From Clostridia bacterium (lineage in GTDB: Bacteria > Bacillota > Clostridia > Lachnospirales > Lachnospiraceae), in contig QKDK01000071.1 of assembly GCA_003252135.1 (NCBI GenBank), forward strand, positions 1-40,370: DNA of 40,370 nucleotides. Reading direction: 5' to 3'. Below are positions 27,110-35,299 of this stretch, in pieces. How positions within the stretch are numbered: the first letter of the stretch is position 1; each line of letters opens with the position of its first letter. The position numbers and the translations under genes are program-made. Under the pieces are notes generated by a model. It was not told the origin of the DNA and made no database searches. It worked only from the letters and a program-made list of their open reading frames with translations.

Positions 27110-27147
27110 ACAAAACACCCGGTGTCAGCACACACCGGGTGTTTTGT
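27110..27147. terminator. Intrinsic terminator downstream of the GH5 gene
   Basis: A perfect 16-bp inverted repeat (27110-27125 with 27132-27147) with a 6-nt loop. The stem ends contain AAAAC/GTTTT, so either strand exits through a short T run. It lies 39 bp after the GH5 stop on the minus strand. Confidence 0.85.
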
Positions 27148-27185
27148 ATAAAAGGAGTTATGAAAAGTATCAACTGTTACCAGCG

Positions 27186-29096
27186 TTAATTAGCAGGAGC
27201 ATAAGTGAAGGTTATCTCCAGTGTTTTGATCAGACCAAGAGTAGTCTTGTCAAAAAGTAATGCAGTTGCATTATCGAGCGTACCGTCTGTTGTTCTGGCG
27301 CCAGTAGACGGAGAACCTACCCACTCGTTATATAGATTGACTCTTGTGCAGATCTGATTATCTGATGTGGTATAAGGTTTACCAGCCAGTGTATAGGGTT
27401 CACCATTTACCAGAACTTCTGTTATATCTACGACATATCCGGGGAACAGAGTCTCTCCGTTTGCAATACCAAGGGCAGAGAACGCAACACTATTTGCTGT
27501 CCCGTTACCGGTTCCTGTGAAGTCAAGTGCTACTGTATAGGTCCCCTCACCGGTAATCTCGGTATCGGTCGTTACAAGTCCGCCTGTTTTTGCTGTTGGA
27601 TCATAGGTATCTCCCACACTGTACATAATGCCCCAGTCACTGCTGTTGAACATGATCCATGCAATGGCCTGGTCATCGGGAAGGACGAAAGGCACATCAG
27701 CAGCAACTGCATTTTCATAGGAAAGATCCATCGAAGCTTTTGCATTTGAAACAACTTCTTCGTCTGTAAATGCAGACTGTGCTGCATAGCTGCGATTCAG
27801 GAACAATGAAGCCACATCGGCATCAAAAAATCCCAGATCGCGGCGGATGAATAAGCTGCTGCAATCCCAAAGCATCGGGCAATAATTATAGTAATCACAA
27901 TTATCAAGGAAATTGGTAAAGAAATCAGTTGTATTCTCTTTTGCACTGCCGTCTGCTGCAAGTGCAACGGCATATTCACCTATCACAACACCGTAGCCCT
28001 GATCTACAAAAGAGGCCATGGAAGAAAGAAGACTGTTCTGCTCATCATAATTAGCGACACTTCCCCAGGTTGCAAGGCTTTCATTTCCGCAGTATCCCCA
28101 TGGAGTATAATAATGAACCGAAACAAGAAGCTTGTTTTCTTGTGTATCAGTCGGCATTACAAACTGGCTGGAAGTTGTTTTGGCAATATCAGTGTTATAT
28201 CCGGCAATCAGAAGGAAACGCTTTTCGTTATTACCGCCGGTGCTTCTGATCAGGTCTACAAAGGTCTGATTGATCTGATTCATCAGAGTATAGCATTCGC
28301 TTTCAGAGAGTGTACCGGAATCTGCGGCAAAATCAGTGTCATTCAGACGACTTCCCAGTTCTTCGTTAGCTGATTCAAAGATCAGTTTGCTGGAGTAATC
28401 TTTATAGGCATCAGCAATCTGTGTCCACATGGCAACATACTGATCCATGGCAGCTGTTCTTATTTCTTCTGTTGCAGAACCGAATCTTCCCCACCAGCCG
28501 CCATCCCAGTGATCGTTCACGATGACGTACATATCAGCATTCAGTGCGTATTGAATGATCTCGCCAACACGGTCAAGATAATCCTGACGGATGGTATAAT
28601 CGCCGTTTTCAAAATCCATGGTGTTCGTCCAGGCAACCGGAATACGGAGAGTATCAAAGCCGGCAGCTTTCATGCTGTCGATGATTTCCTGTGTTGTGAC
28701 CGGCTGTCCCCAGTAGGTCTCATAAGAAGATACGTCCGCATCGAGGCCGAGTGAGGAATGCCCCCAGGCTTCCATGGTATTTCCAAGGTTAATTCCGTTG
28801 CCCATCAGCTTTGTCAGCTCAACGGCTGTCAGATCAAAACCGGTATCTGCCGGTACTGGAGTTACTGTAGGCGTAGCTGCTGTGTTATCGGCAGGCAAGG
28901 TAGGCGTGGTCTCTGCTGAAGTATCAGCGACAGCGGTAGGAGTTGCTGCATCATTTCCTTCAGTTTTATTTCCGCATCCGGAAAATCCGGATAAAAGGAG
29001 CAGGCTTAAAAGAGTCATGGCAATAATTCTGGAGCTTTTTCTTTTTATTCTGTTTGCTCCGAACACAGTTTTAAAGTTTTCGTTTTTTGATTTCAT
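27186..29096 (-). CDS. Surface GH5 endo-glycanase lipoprotein (cellulase/xyloglucanase-like)
   Basis: A 636-residue lipoprotein. A long basic N-terminus, a hydrophobic core and lipobox FSGC (C41) are followed by a Thr/Ala/Pro-rich linker (about 50-85) and a GH5 catalytic domain (about 90-430). Motifs are GINLGNTMEAWG, FDTLRIPVAW, IVNDHWDGGWWG, acid/base E245 in FESANEELG, VSVHYYTPW and nucleophile E374 in VVIGEYA. A C-terminal beta-rich domain (about 480-636) looks carbohydrate-binding. The opening motif resembles subfamily GH5_4, so beta-1,4-glucan or xyloglucan is the likely substrate (inference). The start has AGGAGGT 4 nt upstream. A TATAAT box lies at 29125-29120 on the minus strand without a clear -35. 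Confidence 0.9.
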   Translation of the reverse strand: MKSKNENFKTVFGANRIKRKSSRIIAMTLLSLLLLSGFSGCGNKTEGNDAATPTAVADTSAETTPTLPADNTAATPTVTPVPADTGFDLTAVELTKLMGNGINLGNTMEAWGHSSLGLDADVSSYETYWGQPVTTQEIIDSMKAAGFDTLRIPVAWTNTMDFENGDYTIRQDYLDRVGEIIQYALNADMYVIVNDHWDGGWWGRFGSATEEIRTAAMDQYVAMWTQIADAYKDYSSKLIFESANEELGSRLNDTDFAADSGTLSESECYTLMNQINQTFVDLIRSTGGNNEKRFLLIAGYNTDIAKTTSSQFVMPTDTQENKLLVSVHYYTPWGYCGNESLATWGSVANYDEQNSLLSSMASFVDQGYGVVIGEYAVALAADGSAKENTTDFFTNFLDNCDYYNYCPMLWDCSSLFIRRDLGFFDADVASLFLNRSYAAQSAFTDEEVVSNAKASMDLSYENAVAADVPFVLPDDQAIAWIMFNSSDWGIMYSVGDTYDPTAKTGGLVTTDTEITGEGTYTVALDFTGTGNGTANSVAFSALGIANGETLFPGYVVDITEVLVNGEPYTLAGKPYTTSDNQICTRVNLYNEWVGSPSTGARTTDGTLDNATALLFDKTTLGLIKTLEITFTYAPAN

Positions 29097-29229
29097 ATGT
29101 ACCTCCTGTATTATTACGTATTATATGACAGGGGCGGACAGATGGATACAGAAGAAATTAGGGATAAATTCATTAAATTTTCTACTTTTTAAAGAATATG
29201 GAACTTATTATGGAATAGACGCACATAAA

Positions 29230-29266
29230 TTGACAAAAGAGGGAAAAACAGATAGTATCATACTAT
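29230..29266 (+). promoter_or_regulatory. Promoter for the DUF1349 gene with an overlapping palindrome
   Basis: A consensus -35 TTGACA (29230-29235), a 17-bp spacer and -10 TAGTAT (29253-29258). The -10 box lies within a 15-bp perfect palindrome, ATAGTATCATACTAT (29252-29266), placed where a repressor would block transcription start. The transcript leader would be about 75 nt. Confidence 0.55.
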
Positions 29267-29340
29267 ATATACCAAGAAAATGTAACCTGTTAACAGTAGC
29301 TTATCTGCTTAAGTCGCGTAATGGAGAGAGGGAGAGAATA

Positions 29341-29919
29341 ATGCACAAAGAGTTTTGTTTACTGGATTCACCGGCACCGGTGATTTTTGAAAAAACAGAT
29401 GACAGAATATTAATGAAAGCTGACAAAGGAACCAATTTATTCAATGATTGCTGCAATGGGTACAAATGCAGCAGTTTTCCGTATTATTACACAGAACAGA
29501 CCGGGGATTTTCTGATTCGCTGCAGGATCACACCGGAATTTATCGGACTGTATGACCTCGGATGTATTGTTGCGTTTGATAATGAAGATAAATATATAAA
29601 ATTTGCTTATGAGAACTCTGACGCAGGTCATCCTGCCATGGTCTCTGTCGTTACGAACGGGGTGTCGGATGACTGTAACGGAGAGCCCATGACAGGCGGG
29701 GTCTGGATGCAGATGATCAGAAGAGGCAACGAATTTGCTCTGCACTATTCAAAAGATAAAGTGAAATGGGTTCTGGTACGTATCTTCAGACTGCCGATGA
29801 GTGAAACAATAAAGGTCGGGATATCTGCACAATCTCCAATCGGACCATGCTGTGAAGTTATCTTTGAAGGTCTGGAGCTATTGCCGAATCCATATAAATA
29901 TATCCGCAAACCGGAATAA
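29341..29919 (+). CDS. DUF1349 concanavalin-like protein
   Basis: A 192-residue single-domain protein of the DUF1349 family (regulation-of-enolase-like, concanavalin/lectin fold). Recognisable segments are YYTEQTGDFLIRCRITPEF, YDLGCIVAFDNEDKYIKFAYE, GGVWMQMIRRGNEFALHYSKD and ETIKVGISAQSP. The family is thought to bind carbohydrate or act as a glycosidase-like module, but no activity can be stated. The open frame extends upstream antisense to the GH5 gene, but the ATG at 29341 has a GGGAGAG site 4 nt away and begins where the domain begins. It converges with the DUF6273 lipoprotein, with only 4 bp between the two stop codons. Confidence 0.8.
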   Translation: MHKEFCLLDSPAPVIFEKTDDRILMKADKGTNLFNDCCNGYKCSSFPYYYTEQTGDFLIRCRITPEFIGLYDLGCIVAFDNEDKYIKFAYENSDAGHPAMVSVVTNGVSDDCNGEPMTGGVWMQMIRRGNEFALHYSKDKVKWVLVRIFRLPMSETIKVGISAQSPIGPCCEVIFEGLELLPNPYKYIRKPE

Positions 29920-29923
29920 TGAA

Positions 29924-31954
29924 TTAATCCGGCAGATTCACGCTCTCGGGGGCTGCAGGGATCAGTAACAGTTCTCCGTCCTGTGAGACGCTCCACGCGT
30001 CATTTGTACAGGTGACCTGAAAAATCAACTGATGGTAAGCCCATTCATTGTATTCACTTCTGTTAAAGGATAACTCTACCACATAAGTTTCCTCTGTGCT
30101 CAAAAAGGCATAGACGGCAGGTGTAGTTGTAACAAAATCAAGGTAGAGAGCAAGCTCATCATCAGGAAGGGTTTCTGCAGATGAATAAGCAATTCTGTAC
30201 ACATCTTCATAGTTCAGAAGATGCTCCTCTGCATACGCTGCGATGTATTCTGCATACATCTGCTCGTATTCCTCTCTGGTGATCTGTTTTCTGGTGCCCC
30301 GCAGGACGAACTGCCACTTCATATCAGCACCGGAGGGTACATAGTAGGTGTAATCAGGAGAATCAAAAGCATTCGTTGTGTAGTTAGATATAAGCAGGTC
30401 TGCAGATTGGCGCAGCTTATCCATATCTGTGGATGAATCAATCAGACCTGCGCTCATTGCCGCATGCAGCAGGTATTCTTCCGGACTTATATTTATACCT
30501 GACAGGTCATATCTGTCTGACAGAGATGTCACGCTGCTTGCTCTGATTTCAGCATCAAGTTTTAAAAATGCCAGATAATCCTCCGTAGTTTCCTGAATGT
30601 TATTATGAATGAGCAGATCACTGATGACAGCAGCAAGATTTAGTTTTGAATCCGGTTCCTCAGATGCAGAACCGGGGGTGTCTTGTGCAGTCTGCGTACT
30701 CTCATCAAGACGAATGACTAGTGCCGGACGCACTGCATAATTGGGCGAGCTGACAGCTGCTTCGTCAATTTTGCCATAAGGGAAAATGGTAAGACCGGAT
30801 GCTTCATATGTATCGTTGGGACCAGAAGTCTGATAAGTTGAACTAAGTGAGCGCAGCCACCAGTAACTATTCCTGATGCAGCTGCCATTGATAAAAGATG
30901 TCCTTGCTCCCCTTACTAAAGCATACTCAGTATTGTATGCAACTCTGCCGCTTCCGTCACCCTGCGCTGTTTGGCTGTAACAAAAACCATACGCCGTATT
31001 CCCGGCATCATCATAGGATAAAAGGAAAATCTTATCCACAGAAGGCGACTCACCTGTAATACCGTAATGACCTTCGGTGTTATTCTCCAGTTCTTTCTCC
31101 AGAATGCATTCTTCTTCCGCAGAAGTAAATGCGGCTGACAAAAAGCCTGCACCTGCAGCAGAATAATCAATGCCGGACATATTCTGGGTCTCGTCATATC
31201 CGTTCAGCCAGGAGCGTAAAGAGCAGTCCTTCCAGCTGACATCATCCTGCATAACATGGTAGGCCTGAGCATCAAGTGACAACTCTGCGAGCAGGAACAG
31301 TTCAGAACCGTTTTGCGACAGAACACGCCACTGAACAGGTTCAAATATAAAGTAAGCATAGTCATTCACCGTCCAGTCAAAGAACATGCTGCTGTTCTGT
31401 GCGAAGCTTTCATTACCTTCGTACTCAGCATTCATCACATAAGGAAGATCGTTCTTTGAAAGACGTTTATATCTGTTTTTGTTAATCTGTGCTGTGCCGT
31501 TGGAATCATAGTCCGCATTAATGATTTCGGCAGTCAAAGCTTCACCTGTCAATAATGTCTGTGGGTAACTTCCAAACCAAACATACTTACAAGTATTATC
31601 TGTCCAGGTCACACCTTCTGGCAGATCTATGATGGATGTCTGAACCGGCATAAAGTCCTGTGCTGTCAAAGACGCAGGTGTGGGAGATGCTGCAGGAGCC
31701 TCGTTAAGCTGAATGGCAGGAGTACTTGTTAAAACAGGACTTATATAGGGTTCCTGTTCTGTTGATGCCGCTTCGTTTTCAGGTGAAGAGCTCACATCAG
31801 ATGCAGCATCAGGTGTTAGTTCCGTGTCTGCTGTGTTCTGCGGCATGGATTCAATATTGTTCTGACTTAATACAAACGGAACACATCCTGAAACTACCAG
31901 ACTGATTCCCATTACCAATATAATACAGATGATCTTTTGATGATAAAATCTCAT
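29924..31954 (-). CDS. DUF6273-domain lipoprotein of unknown function
   Basis: A 676-residue lipoprotein with lipobox VVSGC (C24), a Glu/Pro/Ser/Thr-rich linker to about residue 100, and a DUF6273 domain (about 115-410). The domain has VWFGSYPQT, FEPVQWRVLS, DCSLRSWLN, IFLLSYDDAG, YWWLRS and a terminal AVRPALVIRL, the standard layout of this family. A helical segment (about 430-520) and a beta-rich region ending in NLPD follow. DUF6273 domains are common in Lachnospiraceae surface proteins; no enzymatic role is known to me. The ATG at 31954 has GGAGG 5 nt upstream; the frame from 31975 would place that site inside the gene. Confidence 0.8.
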   Translation of the reverse strand: MRFYHQKIICIILVMGISLVVSGCVPFVLSQNNIESMPQNTADTELTPDAASDVSSSPENEAASTEQEPYISPVLTSTPAIQLNEAPAASPTPASLTAQDFMPVQTSIIDLPEGVTWTDNTCKYVWFGSYPQTLLTGEALTAEIINADYDSNGTAQINKNRYKRLSKNDLPYVMNAEYEGNESFAQNSSMFFDWTVNDYAYFIFEPVQWRVLSQNGSELFLLAELSLDAQAYHVMQDDVSWKDCSLRSWLNGYDETQNMSGIDYSAAGAGFLSAAFTSAEEECILEKELENNTEGHYGITGESPSVDKIFLLSYDDAGNTAYGFCYSQTAQGDGSGRVAYNTEYALVRGARTSFINGSCIRNSYWWLRSLSSTYQTSGPNDTYEASGLTIFPYGKIDEAAVSSPNYAVRPALVIRLDESTQTAQDTPGSASEEPDSKLNLAAVISDLLIHNNIQETTEDYLAFLKLDAEIRASSVTSLSDRYDLSGINISPEEYLLHAAMSAGLIDSSTDMDKLRQSADLLISNYTTNAFDSPDYTYYVPSGADMKWQFVLRGTRKQITREEYEQMYAEYIAAYAEEHLLNYEDVYRIAYSSAETLPDDELALYLDFVTTTPAVYAFLSTEETYVVELSFNRSEYNEWAYHQLIFQVTCTNDAWSVSQDGELLLIPAAPESVNLPD

Positions 31955-32007
31955 TGCAGCCTCCGTTTTCCACACGATTCCAACAGAACCATATATTGTA
32001 TAAATTT

Positions 32008-32036
32008 ATGGTATAGCACCTGGTGAAATAAGTCAA
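32008..32036 (-). promoter_or_regulatory. Candidate promoter for the DUF6273 lipoprotein
   Basis: On the minus strand, TTGACT (32036-32031) and TACCAT (32013-32008) are separated by 17 bp. The start codon lies at 31954. A second TACAAT (32000-31995) has no matching -35. Confidence 0.4.
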
Positions 32037-32108
32037 ATTAAGTTTCTGCAACAAATGTATGTCGAAATATGTCAAAACAGATGCAATAGAACGAATCTGT
32101 GATATCCC

Positions 32109-32146
32109 TGTTACGGAGTTGTTAAGCCTGCTGTAACAATTTTTTT
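32109..32146 (+). terminator. Weak plus-strand terminator-like hairpin
   Basis: The stem is 32109-32116 with 32131-32138 (8 bp, one G-U), followed by AT and a run of T to 32146. It points along the plus strand, where the nearest gene is the DUF1349 gene ending at 29919. It could stop read-through antisense to the DUF6273 gene, or be fortuitous. Confidence 0.35.
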
Positions 32147-32158
32147 CCAATATATCTG

Positions 32159-32959
32159 TCAGCGTTTTGGCACATTCAGAATTTCTCTTGCCTCTGCGGG
32201 TGTTGCCGTATCAAAGTCCATGCTTCTGATCAGGTTCGTCAGTTTTTCGACCAGTTCATAATTCACGACGGCATTTTGTGTTTCAGAAAGATAATAACTG
32301 TCTTCAAAACCGATGCGTACTATGCCTGCACCCATGGCAATGGCAGCAGCTAAAAAGTTCCAGTTATCACGGCCGTAATGGGTAACGCCCCATCTGGCAT
32401 CCTTTGGAACAAAGGAACGAAATACGGCCAGGCTTTCCATGGTCGGCTGCATGCAGCCCTTATGACCAAATACAAGGTTATAAAAAATAGGTCTTCTGTA
32501 GGGCATTTCTGCTGCCACAGATTCGATATTCAGAATCATGGAGGTATCAAAGACCTCTACCTCCGGGATGATGCCGCGCTTATAGACTTCTCTGGAGCAG
32601 TAACGGATGTCATCAAAGGAATTCAGGTAGATATCTTCCCAGAGATTGGTGCTTCCGCCGTTCAAGGAAGCAGTTTCTGTCCTTTTATATTGCAGCGGAT
32701 TGCATCTTTCTTTTATACTCATATTCGAAATGCCGCCTGTAGATGCCTGTACGACAACATCTGTTTTAATCAGAATTTTGTCAAAGCATTCTGACATATA
32801 AGAGATGTCTTGTGTCAGAAAACCATCCGGCTTTCTGCAGTGCAGGTGGCACATGGAAGCACCTGCCTTTACACACTGTTCAACGTCGGCAGCAAGTGCA
32901 TCGGCATCAACTGGTGTCCCTGCTTTTACAGGAGCTAATGAAATAATAACTTTTCTCAT
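32159..32959 (-). CDS. BKACE family beta-keto acid cleavage enzyme (DUF849)
   Basis: A 266-residue TIM-barrel protein of the Kce/BKACE family, which converts a beta-keto acid plus acetyl-CoA into acetoacetate plus a new acyl-CoA. Zinc ligands are visible as H38 and H40 (CHLHCRKPDG) and E219; catalytic R215 and D220 occur in IVRIGFEDSYY with the same R-x3-E-D spacing as Kce. Other signatures are QASTGG, SLNGGSTN and FGHKGCM. The substrate is unknown because pocket residues vary between subfamilies. The ATG at 32959 with AGAGGA upstream gives the normal family start; the long open frame to 33100 runs into the kinase gene. It is the last gene of a minus-strand operon with a four-carbon acid-sugar kinase. 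Confidence 0.87.
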   Translation of the reverse strand: MRKVIISLAPVKAGTPVDADALAADVEQCVKAGASMCHLHCRKPDGFLTQDISYMSECFDKILIKTDVVVQASTGGISNMSIKERCNPLQYKRTETASLNGGSTNLWEDIYLNSFDDIRYCSREVYKRGIIPEVEVFDTSMILNIESVAAEMPYRRPIFYNLVFGHKGCMQPTMESLAVFRSFVPKDARWGVTHYGRDNWNFLAAAIAMGAGIVRIGFEDSYYLSETQNAVVNYELVEKLTNLIRSMDFDTATPAEAREILNVPKR

Positions 32960-33053
32960 AACGTGTCCTCTTTCTGCTACTGGAAGCTGCCCTGTAATAA
33001 ATACAGTGTTTAACAATGTTTTTTTATACGAAAAACCGGTATATCCGTCATTT

Positions 33054-34475
33054 TTATGGCCCCATGAGATCATCCACGATCTGCAGGAGAGTTGTTGCAT
33101 CCCCTACATTTCCGGGAAATATCACATAAGGAAGGCCAGGGAACTTACTTTCCGGCCCGGTCCTCCACACAGGAATTCCCTTGGCGATCTGCCCAAGAAC
33201 TTCTGCTCTTTTTACACCAAGTCCTTTGGTTCCGACATCGCTTGAAGTAATGCCCCCTTTTGCTATGATGAACCCGGGACAAACCGTCAGGTCACTAACT
33301 ATACTTGTCAGTGCGTTTGAAATATCAACAGAGGCAGAAAGAAGAGCATCCTTGTCCAGGCCGTCAGGAGTCATCAGCTTTCTGGAGGTATAGATGATCA
33401 CGGTATAGCCGTTCGGAATTTCTTTTTCGGCAATCTGCCGTATTCTGTCTGCTTCTTTCTTTAATCCGCCTGGTCTGGTACAGGAACTGACATCAAACTC
33501 GAGGAACAGAAGGTTATTCTTTGATTTCATCAGTTCATTGAGCTGCTGTGTTGTTTTTTTTACATGGGAGCCGACAATAACAAGACCGCTGTTCATCATG
33601 CCATCGGGAAATAGTGCCTTTTTATTAAGCAGCGGCTGATCTGATATATTACCAATGACTTTTGGCAGTGCGGCTGCAGAACGCGCAATAAAATTATGTC
33701 CCTGTTTCATGGCACGGATCCAGGCGGTGCAAAAGACCTTCAGATCAGTATAGGAAACCGCATCCACAATGATCTTTGCAAAGTTGTCAGCCTGCATGAG
33801 CTGGTTTGTGATTCTGTCAGCATTACAGGCACGAAGGTCGGCGATCGATATGCAGATACAGTCTTTGGCAGGATAGCTGCCTTTTGATTTTTCCTCCACA
33901 TAAGCAGGAAGGAAAGAGTTTTCATAACCAAAAGTCTTATCCTTTGCAAATTCTGTTTCTGCTGCAAGGGTCAGCTGATCTCCTTCCTTTACATAGTGGA
34001 TGGAATCGATGGTATAGCGTCCGCCTTCAGGAAAAAATGGACAGATGATTTCCCCGTGAAAATGTGTACCTGTTTCATTTTCCAGTGTTTCGCAAAGCGT
34101 TTTTGTTTCAAGCGGGTAATGACCGCGAAGTGTTGAGTCAGATCTGGAGATCAGAACGTATTCTTTGCCAAGATCTGCTGAGACATGACCGATACGGCGT
34201 GCTATCTCCTGATGTACACAAAAGGTCTGTTCAGAGGTCAGGCCTCTGGAATTTGTTAATATAAAAATAAGCGGCGAGACATTTGTAAAACCTTCCCGTA
34301 TGGATGATTCTTCCCAGTCTGTATATACGCTGACGTCATGGACTGTCTGAACACCAGTTGGATCGTCATCAAGTGCTATGATCTTTCTTTGAAACCCCAT
34401 AAGTTCATCCTGCAGAAGTCTGTCAGCCAGAGCAGTGTTCTCCGGTGGCTGCTGTACCAGAAATTCTAAATTCAT
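33054..34475 (-). CDS. Four-carbon acid-sugar kinase family protein (DUF1537)
   Basis: A 473-residue kinase of the DUF1537/OtnK-DtnK family, which phosphorylates four-carbon sugar acids such as threonate or 3-oxo-tetronate with ATP (family knowledge). The N-terminal sugar-binding domain opens with IALDDDPTGVQTVHDV, followed by LISRSDSTLRGHYPLE. The C-terminal nucleotide domain has AKGGITSSDVGTKGLG and the ending VIFPGNVGD. Both halves are complete. The start is set by GGAGGT 4 nt before the ATG at 34475. Usual partners such as the dehydrogenase LtnD and the aldolase-like OtnC are absent; a BKACE follows instead, 94 nt downstream. Confidence 0.88.
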   Translation of the reverse strand: MNLEFLVQQPPENTALADRLLQDELMGFQRKIIALDDDPTGVQTVHDVSVYTDWEESSIREGFTNVSPLIFILTNSRGLTSEQTFCVHQEIARRIGHVSADLGKEYVLISRSDSTLRGHYPLETKTLCETLENETGTHFHGEIICPFFPEGGRYTIDSIHYVKEGDQLTLAAETEFAKDKTFGYENSFLPAYVEEKSKGSYPAKDCICISIADLRACNADRITNQLMQADNFAKIIVDAVSYTDLKVFCTAWIRAMKQGHNFIARSAAALPKVIGNISDQPLLNKKALFPDGMMNSGLVIVGSHVKKTTQQLNELMKSKNNLLFLEFDVSSCTRPGGLKKEADRIRQIAEKEIPNGYTVIIYTSRKLMTPDGLDKDALLSASVDISNALTSIVSDLTVCPGFIIAKGGITSSDVGTKGLGVKRAEVLGQIAKGIPVWRTGPESKFPGLPYVIFPGNVGDATTLLQIVDDLMGP

Positions 34476-34553
34476 AACTACCTCCATCGTGCCGTAATGC
34501 GCAGGTACTCTGTGCATCCGTTAAAATTGGTGACAGGAATGGAATTAACCACC

Positions 34554-35273
34554 CTATAATACCTGTTTCCAGAAGACATAATGTTCCGCCAGCGTCTCCT
34601 CGACATCTTCCAGCTTTTTACTCTTTATTATGTTGACAAGTCGGGTATGCAGCTCGATGAAATCACTGATATTGCCGGATTCAAGCACCATATCGATGGC
34701 ATCTGCCCTCGATGCGATAGTGATTCGGTCTACATAGCTGTACATGCAGAGCAGAAGTTCATTGTTCATGGCTCTGACAATATCCATGTGAAATTCCACA
34801 TCGGCACGCAAAATACGCTCTGTCTTCGGTTCTTTGGCAGTGATCTCATCGGTCAGCTTCAGCAGGCTTTTTTCCAGCTTTACAAATTCGTCAGGGGTAA
34901 ATTCCTGCATGACATGATGCAGAATGCCGGTATCCAGAACCTTGCGCATCTGCAGGAGTTCCGCGGAGGAGCTTTTCTGAAGCAGGATGCCGTATAGCAT
35001 GGGGTCGAGCATTTTCTGATTGAAGGTGTCATTAATGTAGGTGCCATCAGCGCGTTTGATGTATACAACACCGTAGGCCTCCAGGATTTTTACTGCCTCT
35101 CTGACCGAGTTGCGCCCGACCTGAAAGGAGTTGCTAAGTTCAAGCTCTGTCGGCAGTCTGCTGCCCGGAAGCAGTTCACCGGCGATAATAGCTTCCGTGA
35201 TCTGATCTATAATTCGGCTGACGATGGTCCCGTTCTGTAAAGACCGGTTCATGATAGGTGTTTTTGATGGCAT
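34554..35273 (-). CDS. FadR-subfamily GntR transcriptional regulator
   Basis: A 239-residue regulator. A winged HTH at about 14-80 (LLPGSRLPTELELSNSFQVGRNSVREAVKILEAYGVVYIKR) precedes an FCD ligand-binding domain of about 95-235, whose likely metal-binding residues include D and H positions in ADVEFHMDIV and ELHTRLV. It probably represses this operon until a sugar acid or related metabolite binds, as in UxuR/LldR/GntR relatives (inference). The ATG at 35273 has AAAGGAG 6 nt upstream. It starts 26 nt after the GH127 gene and is followed 78 nt later by the kinase. No operator palindrome was found with confidence. Confidence 0.9.
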   Translation of the reverse strand: MPSKTPIMNRSLQNGTIVSRIIDQITEAIIAGELLPGSRLPTELELSNSFQVGRNSVREAVKILEAYGVVYIKRADGTYINDTFNQKMLDPMLYGILLQKSSSAELLQMRKVLDTGILHHVMQEFTPDEFVKLEKSLLKLTDEITAKEPKTERILRADVEFHMDIVRAMNNELLLCMYSYVDRITIASRADAIDMVLESGNISDFIELHTRLVNIIKSKKLEDVEETLAEHYVFWKQVL

Positions 35274-35299
35274 GAAGATCTCCTTTCTGATGCGGCGGG

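Noticed and set aside
28774-29340. Upstream extension of the DUF1349 open frame
   Set aside because: It runs antisense to the GH5 signal peptide region; a good ribosome site and the domain start both support 29341.
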